A stretch of 61,262 nucleotides of DNA from Scalindua sp964584595 (lineage in GTDB: Bacteria; Planctomycetota; Brocadiia; Brocadiales; Scalinduaceae): positions 1-61,262 of the forward strand of contig CAZPAM010000008.1 in assembly GCA_964584595.1 (NCBI GenBank), given 5' to 3'. Under the pieces are notes generated by a model. The model was not told the DNA's origin and searched no databases. It worked only from the letters and a program-made list of their open reading frames with translations. Positions 1-8,707 of the stretch are shown here, one piece after another; within the stretch, counting starts at the first letter, position 1; every line of letters starts with the position of its first letter. The position numbers and the translations under genes were made by a program.

Positions 1-350
1 TTGTGTAGAATATTCTTCACAAAAGTTCTGGCGCCTCTGGAGAATACAGGGATTGCCTTGGGCGCCACCTCCATTAATCTGATCAAACCGCCCGAATGAT
101 CCGGTTCTGTATGATTGATAATTATATAATCTATATCTTCCGGCCTGACTAACGATCTTATTTTTGAAATAAACTCGTCAACACAATATGCCTTTACCGT
201 ATCTATAACAGCTATCTTCTCACCGCGAACCAGATAGGAATTATAGGTTGTACCGTACTTGGTGGGTATAACTATGTCAAATGTAACGAGATCCGGATCC
301 AACACACCAATCCAATAAACGTCTTCCTTAATCTTGACTGGTTGTTCCAT
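1..350 (-). CDS. Flavodiiron protein (A-type flavoprotein), N-terminal part
   Basis: This gene is cut by the window edge; about 116 N-terminal residues are visible. They form the start of a metallo-beta-lactamase-fold diiron domain, with the signature HTEPDHSG (the H-x-E-x-D-H diiron ligands) near residue 80. Family members reduce O2 to water or NO to N2O in the cytoplasm of anaerobes, taking electrons from rubredoxin or a fused domain. The flavodoxin domain expected at the C-terminus lies outside the window. The start ATG (complement of 348-350) directly abuts the stop codon of the upstream gene, and a Shine-Dalgarno-like AGGAAG lies about 9 bases before it, so the two genes are very probably co-transcribed. 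Whether O2 or NO is the substrate cannot be told from this part. Confidence 0.85.
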   Translation of the reverse strand, partial: MEQPVKIKEDVYWIGVLDPDLVTFDIVIPTKYGTTYNSYLVRGEKIAVIDTVKAYCVDEFISKIRSLVRPEDIDYIIINHTEPDHSGGLIRLMEVAPKAIPVFSRGARTFVKNILH

Positions 351-1028
351 TTATTCCGCTTCCTTTTGCAGATGTTTGTGTTCTAATTTACGTGGAGTAC
401 TTCCGGTGCTTACCGACCATTTCTTTGGTGGCCTTATATCATCCATATAATGCAGCATTTGCTGCTTGTCAAGCTGGGCATATATTTGGTTCCATACACA
501 GGGTATATCTTCCGACACTTCACATTTACCTCCCATCGATCCTCCACATGGACCGTTGAGTAAACTTTTTGAACACCTGCTTATGGGACAGAATCCACCC
601 GTTTCATCCAGCACACAATCTCCACAACCGGCACATCTTTCCAGGAATAATCCCGGTTCTACGGGCGCTCCCATAAAGGTGGTATTAAGTCCGGGAACTA
701 CTCTGACCGGCGTATATTTTTCTGCTAATGTCTGCACTCCCACACCACAGGCAATAGAAACTACTGCATCATAATCATTAACATAATTACCTACCGGTTC
801 TACATATTCCTGTTCACACTGTCTTAATACAGTTTCTTCCCTCACCTCAAGCTCCCGGCCGTCTCTTTTTGCTGCAATGCGTAATTTTAATGCAAGCTCT
901 TCAACCTGTTTCTGGCCGCCTGTATGGCATACGGTCACACAATCTCCACATCCTATTACACAAATTTTACTGAAGTCTTTAACCAGGTCATATACTTCTT
1001 TAAATGGTTTTGACTCAGCAACTATCAT
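351..1028 (-). CDS. MTHFR C-terminal domain-type iron-sulfur protein (MetV-like)
   Basis: A 225-residue cysteine-rich cytoplasmic protein resembling the family found at the C-terminus of, or beside, methylenetetrahydrofolate reductase (MetV in acetogens). Visible motifs are VIGCGDCVTVCHTGG (about residues 24-38), CGVGVQ (about 94-99) and the hallmark CAGCGDCVLDETGGFCPISR followed by LLNGPCGG. These cysteines are likely [4Fe-4S] ligands. In acetogens the family acts with MetF in the methyl branch of the Wood-Ljungdahl pathway, probably passing electrons to the flavin subunit. MetF itself is not in the window. The next gene, a flavodiiron protein, starts with no gap. The family call is firm; its exact redox partner here is inference. 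Confidence 0.85.
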   Translation of the reverse strand: MIVAESKPFKEVYDLVKDFSKICVIGCGDCVTVCHTGGQKQVEELALKLRIAAKRDGRELEVREETVLRQCEQEYVEPVGNYVNDYDAVVSIACGVGVQTLAEKYTPVRVVPGLNTTFMGAPVEPGLFLERCAGCGDCVLDETGGFCPISRCSKSLLNGPCGGSMGGKCEVSEDIPCVWNQIYAQLDKQQMLHYMDDIRPPKKWSVSTGSTPRKLEHKHLQKEAE

Positions 1029-1169
1029 AGCTTTTCTCCCCGAAAATGTTTAAATTTATGTGAAACCTATATATGCGCAATAATAACACAAAAACAATGG
1101 AAATGAAGTAAAAAACCAGTAGATTATTATAGCCGCACCCGTACAATACTTCTGACCAGGAGCAAAAGT

Positions 1170-1853
1170 TTGTTTCAGGTTTTGATTTTTATGCTAGAAT
1201 GCGGCATGAAGGATGTAGTTTATTTAGTTTTTCTCTGGTGCCTCTTTGGTTTTGCACACAGCATTATGATCTCACATTTCTTTAAAGAGATATTAGTTAA
1301 GTTCACCGGGAAGGCATTCGAAACGTATTTCTATAGAATTATTTATAATCTGATATCGCTTGTTATTTATTTAAGTATTGTCTGTTTTATTAAAAATCGC
1401 ACAGAAACATTTTTGCTGCCACACCCCTTAATATACATCTTTACCATTATAAGCCTTACAGGGTTTCTGGTTGCGGTTATTGCCTTCTTCCAAACGAACG
1501 TACTGGAATTCCTGGGGATCAAGCAGATATGGATATTTTTTACAAAAGGGAAGAAAGAATCCAAAGAACTTTTTGGTTATGATAAATTAGTTGCTAATGG
1601 AATGTTTCGATTTGTGAGACATCCAATGTATTTCGGAGTTGCTCTGGTCTTTCTGTTTAATCCTTTTATCAGCACACTCACACTGACAGACAGGATTTGT
1701 GCAGTAAGCTATCTTGTTATAGGGTCGTTTTTTGAAGAGAAGAGAATGTTAAGGGTTTTTGGAATCAGGTATAAACTTTATAAAGAAAATGTACCAAGGT
1801 TTCTTCCTTATAGATTTACACACTCACCAAGCCACAAAGACATTAATGTATAA
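1170..1853 (+). CDS. Integral membrane methyltransferase-like protein (ICMT/NnrU-like)
   Basis: A 227-residue polytopic membrane protein with about five hydrophobic segments. The C-terminal part has the pattern shared by isoprenylcysteine carboxyl methyltransferases, phospholipid methyltransferases, MddA and NnrU: FVRHPMYFG (about residues 151-159), then EEKRMLRVFG and YKLYKENVPRFLP. In these families the RHPxY and EE elements help bind S-adenosylmethionine at the membrane face. The start is a TTG at 1170, chosen because AGGAG (1158-1162) lies 7 bases upstream; no ATG downstream has a comparable site. The gene stands alone, with the repeated leader of the HD-GYP pair behind it. The substrate cannot be predicted: thiol, lipid and prenylcysteine are all possible. 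Confidence 0.7.
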   Translation: MFQVLIFMLECGMKDVVYLVFLWCLFGFAHSIMISHFFKEILVKFTGKAFETYFYRIIYNLISLVIYLSIVCFIKNRTETFLLPHPLIYIFTIISLTGFLVAVIAFFQTNVLEFLGIKQIWIFFTKGKKESKELFGYDKLVANGMFRFVRHPMYFGVALVFLFNPFISTLTLTDRICAVSYLVIGSFFEEKRMLRVFGIRYKLYKENVPRFLPYRFTHSPSHKDINV

Positions 1854-1936
1854 CCCATAAACAATATATCACCTTTGTTACAGATTCCTTCCAATACTCA
1901 ATTCGTAAATCCTTATTCTGCAGAACCTTCCATAGC

Positions 1937-2414
1937 AATCTAAAAGCGGAAACATTTACCCACAAAACGTTGAATAAATAGACAAGGCAATAAAAGTAGA
2001 AAAATAGAGCTGCGACCCGATGATTTTACCAGTAAATCCATAACAGATAATGGACTAAGCATATGACTATGTTGGTTTACCTCGTTATTAAAAGTAAATA
2101 TCAATATACACTATCTTATTATTGACTTGATACAATATTTAGTATGTCAAAGATTATAAAATGAAGTAAATTAACAGGCTCATATATATGCACTTACGGC
2201 ATATCCCTTCCCTGGACCTCTTATTTCTGTACATATAAGACACTTTAGGCACGGTTTTAGCAATATAAGCCGTGAGCGTATAGATGCAAGCGCTGAAAAT
2301 GTCTGGCAAAAGCATATACAACATGGTGTTGTCGCTTATCTTAACAGACAATTTAGTAATACCCATTGGCTTAATTAATTACTATCTATAGCAAAAAACC
2401 ATACAACTTCAACA
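1937..2414 (+). repeat. Leader repeat, copy 1 (upstream of first HD-GYP gene)
   Basis: About 478 bp that recur 1567 bp downstream. By eye there are only around a dozen mismatches, and 2097-2368 appears fully identical to 3664-3935. The core contains an inverted repeat CACGG/CCGTG, and it stays open for about 70 codons in two readings: a minus-strand ATG frame (2154-2366) and a plus-strand frame without a standard start. Neither resembles a protein I recognise. No good sigma-70 promoter was found inside. It may be a 5' untranslated regulatory RNA, a small gene or simply part of a recent duplication. Confidence 0.85.
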
Positions 2415-3425
2415 ATGAGTGAATATACAGCAATAACAAAAAATGCTTTAGTTGCAAATACAAAATTAGCGTTTGATTTGTTTTTGAGAAGCGACGTTGG
2501 TGGAAAAACCAGATATATATTATTCTGCCGCGCAGATGATCATTTCAGTGCTAAGAGGCAAGAGGAATTACTAAGCAAAAATGCAGAAAGACTTTATATT
2601 TCCAAAAAAGATACTGGCAAATACCTCAGATATCAGGAAGAAAACCTTAAGAGTATTATTGATGATAAAAATAAAACTTCTTTAGAAAAATCAGGTGCGC
2701 TTTATCAGGTCGCAACAAACATAACAGAAGATCTTTTGGATAACCCGAGATCCGGTGAACATGTAGATCGGGCTTCAGCTTGGGTATCTAACTCAGTTAA
2801 CCACATCCTTAAGAATGAAAACACCTTTTCCAGTTTCCTTGAAGTCATCTCTAAAGATTACAAAACATATACACACTCTATAAACGTAGCAGTAATGGGG
2901 CTACTCTTTGGTAAACATCTTTCCCTAAATCAAGATGAGTTGGATTGTCTCGGGACAGGCCTGCTTTTGCATGATATAGGCAAGGTAGTAGTCCCTCCGG
3001 AAATCATCAATAAAACCGGCCGTCTTACGAAGGAAGAGTTTAATGAAATGAAAAAGCATCCTGAAGCAGGACTGGAAATTTTAGAACCAAGGAAAAATGT
3101 TGATTCACGGTGTTTAGAAATAGTCATTCAACATCATGAAAACCATGATGGAACAGGTTACCCTTACGGAATTGGAGGTAGTGATATCCATTTATTTGGA
3201 AGTATTGCACGAATACTAGACGTATATGACGCAATGACAAGTAAAAGATATTATGCAGATGCGAAGAGACCTTTTGCTACACTGGTGGAAATGAAGTCAA
3301 ATATGTCAAATTCTTTAAACGGAGAATTATTTAAAGAGTTTATTTCATTTCTGGGACCCACAGATCAACGAGAAAAAATTAGAACTAGCGACACATTATA
3401 TAAGCTTCCATCTTTAGCCAAATAA
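2415..3425 (+). CDS. HD-GYP domain c-di-GMP phosphodiesterase, copy 1
   Basis: A 336-residue soluble protein. The first ~110 residues are an unassigned N-terminal domain; the HD-GYP domain follows from about residue 140. Metal-binding motifs appear intact: THS (about 155), LLHDIGK (about 186-192), KKHPEAG, QHHENHDGTGYPYG (about 238-251) and DVYDAM. HD-GYP proteins hydrolyse cyclic di-GMP to pGpG or GMP with a bi- or tri-nuclear metal centre. No transmembrane or receiver domain is present, so input must come through the N-terminal domain or transcription. The adjacent gene is a same-length paralogue; by eye the two proteins share roughly three quarters of their residues. The ~480-bp leader before each copy is nearly identical. 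Confidence 0.9.
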   Translation: MSEYTAITKNALVANTKLAFDLFLRSDVGGKTRYILFCRADDHFSAKRQEELLSKNAERLYISKKDTGKYLRYQEENLKSIIDDKNKTSLEKSGALYQVATNITEDLLDNPRSGEHVDRASAWVSNSVNHILKNENTFSSFLEVISKDYKTYTHSINVAVMGLLFGKHLSLNQDELDCLGTGLLLHDIGKVVVPPEIINKTGRLTKEEFNEMKKHPEAGLEILEPRKNVDSRCLEIVIQHHENHDGTGYPYGIGGSDIHLFGSIARILDVYDAMTSKRYYADAKRPFATLVEMKSNMSNSLNGELFKEFISFLGPTDQREKIRTSDTLYKLPSLAK

Positions 3426-3503
3426 CATACTCTGTCATTTCTATTTGTATTCCAAATGTCACGTAACCTTTAGAATCCGTATTCTTTACAATCTTGCAAG
3501 GGT

Positions 3504-3981
3504 AATCTAAAAGCGGAAATATTTACCCACAAAACGTTGAATAAATAGACAATGCAATAAAAGTAGGAAAATAGAGCTGCGACCCGATGATTTTATCAGT
3601 AAATCCATAACAGATAATGGACTAAGTAGATGACTCTGTTGGTTTACCTCGTTATTAAAAGTTAATATCAATATACACTATCTTATTATTGACTTGATAC
3701 AATATTTAGTATGTCAAAGATTATAAAATGAAGTAAATTAACAGGCTCATATATATGCACTTACGGCATATCCCTTCCCTGGACCTCTTATTTCTGTACA
3801 TATAAGACACTTTAGGCACGGTTTTAGCAATATAAGCCGTGAGCGTATAGATGCAAGCGCTGAAAATGTCTGGCAAAAGCATATACAACATGGTGTTGTC
3901 GCTTATCTTAACAGACAATTTAGTAATACCCATTGACTTAATTACTTACTATCTATAGCAAGAAACCTTATAGCTTCAACA
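3504..3981 (+). repeat. Leader repeat, copy 2 (upstream of second HD-GYP gene)
   Basis: Second copy of the ~478-bp leader, at an offset of exactly 1567 bp, including the 272-bp stretch with no visible mismatch (3664-3935). It sits directly before the second HD-GYP start codon, as copy 1 does. The bases before 3504 (3426-3503) match the bases before copy 1 only weakly, so the repeat boundary is fairly sharp at the 5' side. The rest of the stretch between the two genes holds nothing else I can name. Confidence 0.85.
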
Positions 3982-4992
3982 ATGAGTGATTATACTGCAA
4001 TAACAAAAAATGCTTTAGTTGAAAACACAGAATTAGCATTTGATTTGTTTCTGAAAAGCGATGTTCATGGAGCAGTCAGATTTATATTATTTTGCCGTGC
4101 AGGTGATCATTTCAGCGCTAAAAGGCAAAAGGAATTACTAAGCAAAAATGCAGAGAAGCTTTATATTTCTAAAAAAGATACTGACAAATACCTCTTATAT
4201 CAGGAAGAAAACCTTAAGAGTATTGTTGAAGACAAAAATAAAACTCCTTTAGAAAAATCAGGAGCACTTTATCAGGTCGCTGCAAACATAACAGAAGAGC
4301 TTTTGACTAATCCAAAGTCAGGCAAACAAATTGATCGGGCTTCAAAGTGGATAAATAACACAGTTAACCACATCTTTAAGAATGAAAATACCTTTACCAC
4401 CTTGTTTGAAGTTACCTCTCACGACTACCATACATATACACATTCTATTAATATGTCAGTAATTGGATTACTCTTTGGCAAATATCTTTCCCTAAGTGAA
4501 CATGAGTTGGATTGCCTCGGGACAGGTATGTTGCTGCATGATGTAGGCAAGGTAATAGTCTCTCCGGAAATCATCAACAAAACCGGCCGTCTTACGAAAG
4601 AAGAGTTTAGTGAAATAAAGAAGCACCCTAAAGCAGGACTGGAAATTTTAGAACAAGCGAAAAACGTTGATTCACTGTGTTTAAAAATAGTCGCTCAACA
4701 TCATGAAAACCATGATGGATCAGGTTACCCTTATGGACTTGGAGGCAGTGATATCCATTTATTCGGAAGTATTGCACGAATTATTGACGTATATGATGCA
4801 ATGACGACTCACCGGCCATACGCACCTGCAAAAAGACCTTTTGCCGCACTGGCAGAAATGAAGGCAGAAATGTTATATTGCTTTGACAAGGAATTGCTGA
4901 AAGAGTTTATCTGGTTTCTGGGGGCAAAGGATGCGCGTAAAGAACTTAGAGGTAATGACACTGTGATTTCGTCTCCGTCTTTAGCAAAATAA
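3982..4992 (+). CDS. HD-GYP domain c-di-GMP phosphodiesterase, copy 2
   Basis: A 336-residue paralogue of the preceding gene, with the same layout: an unassigned N-terminal ~110 residues, then an HD-GYP domain with THS, LLHDVGK, KKHPKAG, QHHENHDGSGYPYG and DVYDAM. All expected metal ligands are present, so it is probably active against cyclic di-GMP. Differences from copy 1 are spread along the whole protein and include many conservative changes, which indicates divergence after duplication under selection rather than decay. It ends 44 bp from the oppositely oriented sensor/ferredoxin fusion gene. Whether the two paralogues respond to different inputs is unknown. Confidence 0.9.
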   Translation: MSDYTAITKNALVENTELAFDLFLKSDVHGAVRFILFCRAGDHFSAKRQKELLSKNAEKLYISKKDTDKYLLYQEENLKSIVEDKNKTPLEKSGALYQVAANITEELLTNPKSGKQIDRASKWINNTVNHIFKNENTFTTLFEVTSHDYHTYTHSINMSVIGLLFGKYLSLSEHELDCLGTGMLLHDVGKVIVSPEIINKTGRLTKEEFSEIKKHPKAGLEILEQAKNVDSLCLKIVAQHHENHDGSGYPYGLGGSDIHLFGSIARIIDVYDAMTTHRPYAPAKRPFAALAEMKAEMLYCFDKELLKEFIWFLGAKDARKELRGNDTVISSPSLAK

Positions 4993-5036
4993 AAACACGT
5001 TATCCTGCCACTCAACTCCATAAAGACCTTTATAAA

Positions 5037-8000
5037 TTACAATATGCTTATGTACAAAAGGGCAAAGATGGAAAAGACAGTAAAGTAACAGGCAATAGTA
5101 GCCTTTGTCAAGATATGTCCTGTTTTCTTCGATGTCAGGTAGAAAACATAAACAGTTCCTATAAAACCCGCAAAAATAAATAATAGCTCAAGCGCTGAAA
5201 TATTCCCTATTTTATTAGTAATCAGAACTACATGTCCCGTTGGTTTGTAAATATTGGTTATTTCCAATAACATCCAGAAGCTTGCCTTAAGCTTATCCCA
5301 ATAAAATGCGAGATGACCCATAAGCGCCAGCGGAATAGCTGCATATCCAAAATCCGCAATCCTTCTTTTTGCATTATCAAACGAAAACCCACTACATACA
5401 TAATCAAGAGATCCAATCAAAACAAACGGCATTGCAGATACAAAGATGAATATTAGTGTATAAAGTACAGTTTGACTGATCCCAATAATGTTGTATAAAG
5501 ATTGAAATAACCCTGAATCTATACTAAGAAGGCTTCTGTACTCGACTAAAAGTATACCTAATAATGATAACGAAAGGAATGAATCAGCCAGAGTTCTATT
5601 AGACAATTCGGCTATGTCACTTCCTGGTGCCTGAACATTGACTTTTATTGAACCGTGGCTACAATTCTTATAACAGTTCATACACAAAACACAATCTCTA
5701 CCACTTTCCAACCCATAAGGATGTAAAAACATCGGGCAGCCTTCTATTAACCTCGTCCCCAGATAACAATCATGAGTCTCACATTGATTCAGACATACAC
5801 TTCTATTTGCCTTTAAAGAAGTTAGTGATGAAAGAGAATAAGTTCCAATCAAACCGCCAAGCGGGCAAACGTATCTACACCACACTCTCCTTTCATAAAG
5901 AAGGCCGGAAATAACCGCACCGGAAAGAATAAATATGATTAAAAATGCCGTTAGTATTGATGATCGCGGCATTATGGTCACACCTTCCAACCAGAATATT
6001 AAGAGAATCATCCCAATAGTGATATACCTCCCGTATACAACAAGTACCTCCGGAATCTTAAGATTAAAACATTTTAAACGTTGTACCCAGTCACCTGCCG
6101 CAGCAAAAGGACAGACTCCGCATAAAGATCTTCCCGTTATCAGGGTTATTAAGTACACACCAAATAATCCGATAGACCACAAAAATACATTCACAAAATT
6201 CAAGAGACCATCTTTGTGCCCCAGGAATAACATACAAAGTATAATTATGAGAGACATAAAGCTCAGGATTTGAATTCCCTGTGGATAATATTTACTTTCG
6301 AAGAATCCCTTAATTGCATCCACTGAAAGAATATTAAAAGACCATTTCTTTTCTCCCCTTGGCAAACCAAGAAATATCTGTTCAGACGTAACAGTATTCC
6401 CTTTTGCAAGGAAAATGGCTCGCCTTATAACGTTCTCAAGCTCAACTACATTTCCAGGCCAATCGTAATTCATCAATCGCCCCATTGCATTGTCAGACAC
6501 ATTTTTTACATCTTTGTGTAATTCCCTGCTGAACTTCTCAAGTAAGTGTTTTGTAAGCATCGGAATACTGCGTTTCTGGTTTCTAAGAGCCTTCAATTGA
6601 TAAAAATTCTTACCTAAGATATTATAAAGTTTCTTGTCAAACTTACCCTGCTCAAGAGAGGAAACGCTACCTCCGGTCACAGATGCCACAATCCTGGCGT
6701 TTGAAAAGATTTTATCGCTTCCATTGACACGATTAAATTTTCCTTCCTGTATGTAATTTAATAATTTGATTTGATTCGCCTGGTTTAAACTATCCACATG
6801 ATTCAGAAAAATCGTCCCGGAATCAGCCAATTCGACATATCCAAGACGTGTTGCAATATCATCTATCTCAACACCTTTACCAGGAGAGGAGGCTTCGCTA
6901 TTATCTTTTCCCATAGCATCATCGCAACTTATTACATAATCACTCTTTTCATATCCAAAAAGCTCCTCTCCCCATGAATTCTTGTTAATATCTCTACAAT
7001 CTACCTCTACAAAAGGCCCTTCGGAACGATTGCTTTTATAATGAGTGATTTTTGACATAGGAATTTTGCCTGTCCCATCTTCACCGGCTATCAACACGGG
7101 ATCATCAATTAAAGCCATGGCATTGACGAAGGCATTTATTTTATCGATGTATTTACCTTTACCCACAAAACCTAAACCTTTAACATCCTTTCCACCTCTC
7201 TCTCTCTCTGAAATCTGTACCCTTTTTTTAAGTCGTGCGTGTGAAATTGCAAGGGCAATGTGGTTTGCCAGTATAGACAACCCCCTGATATCTTCGTACG
7301 CATATTTTCTTTTATCAATAGTCTGGATATTAATTGCACCAATTAAATCTTTCTTGTCGCCTAATGGTACTGATAGTAGTGACGACAAACGTTCCTCATG
7401 GACTTCAGAAAAGAATTTTACCCTTGGGTCAGTGTGTATATCTTCAAGTGCTGCGGGTTCACCATACCTGACTACCCACCCGGTAATTCCTTCATCTAAC
7501 CGCATTCTTATTTTCTTTATTGTCTTACTATCAAATCCTACAGCCGCTTCTAATATTAGATTATTAGAAACTGAATCAAGTAAGAAGATCGAACAGGCAT
7601 CTGCCTTCATTTCTTCATTAACTTCTTTAACAACCATAGATAAAATCTTACTGATGTCTTCCTCTAGATGGAAAAGCTTGGTTACTCTGTTTATTACATC
7701 CAGTTTTCTCTCTTTCTCAATCGTATCTTCAAATTCCTCAACTATCTTAATATTTTTCTTCTCAATGAAATCAAAGAATGTTTTCATTCTCATAGAAATA
7801 ACCCTGCTTAGATAAATGCTCAAGTCAGGATTTTTTTGAATCAGCTCTTGTATGTCATTTTTGTAAAGCACAAAGAGCTCAACATCTTCTTTTACTTTTA
7901 TGGTTGCCAGGTATGGTTCATCGGTAAGCAGTGAGATAGTTCCAAAGCAGCCCCCTTCCTTGAGAATTGCCACAGTAATTTCCTCTCCGCTGCTATCAGT

Positions 8001-8207
8001 TAAAATCTCTATTACAGATCCGGTATGAATTATATATAAGCAGTTACCTTTGTGGCCTCTTTCGCATATTGTCTGACCGGCCCCATAATGTTGGACCTGT
8101 AGCTTTGAAACAATCTTTTTTAAAAGATTACTGGACAACAGGGAAAAAGGTTCGTAATCCTTTAAAAAATCTCTTTTTTGTTTGAAAAAACTAATATTTT
8201 CTGTCAT
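5037..8207 (-). CDS. Fusion: cNMP-type sensor, GAF, degenerate sigma-54 AAA+, membrane NapH/NosR-like Fe-S domain
   Basis: A 1056-residue protein. Order: cyclic-nucleotide-binding/CRP-like beta-roll (about 17-140), linker helix, GAF (about 175-325), NtrC-type AAA+ domain (about 345-615), then a polytopic membrane part (about 645-1056). The AAA+ part keeps a Walker-A-like GEDGTGK (375-381) and WPGNVVELENVIRRA near 583-597. It lacks the GAFTGA loop (ELFGYEKSDYVIS instead), the Walker B acidic pair (GTIFLNHVDSL) and the C-terminal DNA-binding helix-turn-helix. The membrane part has CGVCP (696-700), CRYVCP (777-782), a cysteine cluster at 805-824 and CVLCMNCYKNC (839-849), as in NapH/NosR/CcoG-type ferredoxin membrane proteins. 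It may couple a quinone-level redox state to a cytoplasmic signalling module. No clear Shine-Dalgarno is seen. Monocistronic, convergent with the HD-GYP pair. Confidence 0.85.
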   Translation of the reverse strand: MTENISFFKQKRDFLKDYEPFSLLSSNLLKKIVSKLQVQHYGAGQTICERGHKGNCLYIIHTGSVIEILTDSSGEEITVAILKEGGCFGTISLLTDEPYLATIKVKEDVELFVLYKNDIQELIQKNPDLSIYLSRVISMRMKTFFDFIEKKNIKIVEEFEDTIEKERKLDVINRVTKLFHLEEDISKILSMVVKEVNEEMKADACSIFLLDSVSNNLILEAAVGFDSKTIKKIRMRLDEGITGWVVRYGEPAALEDIHTDPRVKFFSEVHEERLSSLLSVPLGDKKDLIGAINIQTIDKRKYAYEDIRGLSILANHIALAISHARLKKRVQISERERGGKDVKGLGFVGKGKYIDKINAFVNAMALIDDPVLIAGEDGTGKIPMSKITHYKSNRSEGPFVEVDCRDINKNSWGEELFGYEKSDYVISCDDAMGKDNSEASSPGKGVEIDDIATRLGYVELADSGTIFLNHVDSLNQANQIKLLNYIQEGKFNRVNGSDKIFSNARIVASVTGGSVSSLEQGKFDKKLYNILGKNFYQLKALRNQKRSIPMLTKHLLEKFSRELHKDVKNVSDNAMGRLMNYDWPGNVVELENVIRRAIFLAKGNTVTSEQIFLGLPRGEKKWSFNILSVDAIKGFFESKYYPQGIQILSFMSLIIILCMLFLGHKDGLLNFVNVFLWSIGLFGVYLITLITGRSLCGVCPFAAAGDWVQRLKCFNLKIPEVLVVYGRYITIGMILLIFWLEGVTIMPRSSILTAFLIIFILSGAVISGLLYERRVWCRYVCPLGGLIGTYSLSSLTSLKANRSVCLNQCETHDCYLGTRLIEGCPMFLHPYGLESGRDCVLCMNCYKNCSHGSIKVNVQAPGSDIAELSNRTLADSFLSLSLLGILLVEYRSLLSIDSGLFQSLYNIIGISQTVLYTLIFIFVSAMPFVLIGSLDYVCSGFSFDNAKRRIADFGYAAIPLALMGHLAFYWDKLKASFWMLLEITNIYKPTGHVVLITNKIGNISALELLFIFAGFIGTVYVFYLTSKKTGHILTKATIACYFTVFSIFALLYISIL

Positions 8208-8543
8208 TTTATTTTTAACAACTAAACCAAGAGTTCTTTAGATAGAGCAATTTGGCATAAGTAATTTTGTGTTAAGTGATTATGACTGTGTTTATAGCCT
8301 TATCGTTATCCTACCTCATTAAATAATGAAATAAAACAAAAATATACATAATTGCTCACTAGCGGCGTCAAATATTTCATAAATATCTGACATCAATAAA
8401 CATAATCATTAATACTCATGGTTTAAGATTGTTTTGGTTGAAATATATCATTATTAAAAGCAATAGAGCAATTCAACCTGAAATTACAACCAAATCAGAA
8501 GAAAAAGTTAACAATTTTCAGCCAACAAAAAACAGAAAATCTC
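8208..8543. other. Intergenic region between divergent genes
   Basis: AT-rich spacer between the start of the fusion gene (minus strand) and the promoter of the small secreted protein (plus strand). On the minus strand a TTGACG hexamer (complement around 8364) is followed 19 bases later by TATATT, which is a poor spacing for a promoter. I see no open frame, strong hairpin or sigma-54 site here. Confidence 0.4.
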
Positions 8544-8571
8544 TTGACGAAAATGTGTTTTGATGTATAAT
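8544..8571 (+). promoter_or_regulatory. Strong sigma-70-type promoter
   Basis: TTGACG (8544-8549), a 16-base spacer and a perfect TATAAT (8566-8571). This predicts a transcript start near 8578 and a ~130-base untranslated leader before the small secreted protein at 8708. Paired with the intrinsic terminator at 9111, it defines a monocistronic unit. Confidence 0.75.
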
Positions 8572-8707
8572 TCCTTAACAATTTTGATTTTTCTGGCTAA
8601 CAAAACATCTCAAGTTGAGAGGGATGATATTAGCCACAATTTTTATTTTATTACGCAATATCTGCCATTTAGATAGTTTTATTTTTTAATTTTGAAAGGA
8701 GAGAGGA

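Noticed and set aside
2097..2368. c-di-GMP riboswitch in the HD-GYP leaders
   Set aside because: I looked for the conserved GEMM-I and GEMM-II features because the downstream genes degrade c-di-GMP, but found no match; only an unspecific CACGG/CCGTG inverted repeat is present.
5037..8207. Interpretation as an ordinary NtrC-type activator
   Set aside because: GAFTGA, the Walker B acidic residues and the DNA-binding domain are missing, so it cannot act as a normal sigma-54 activator.
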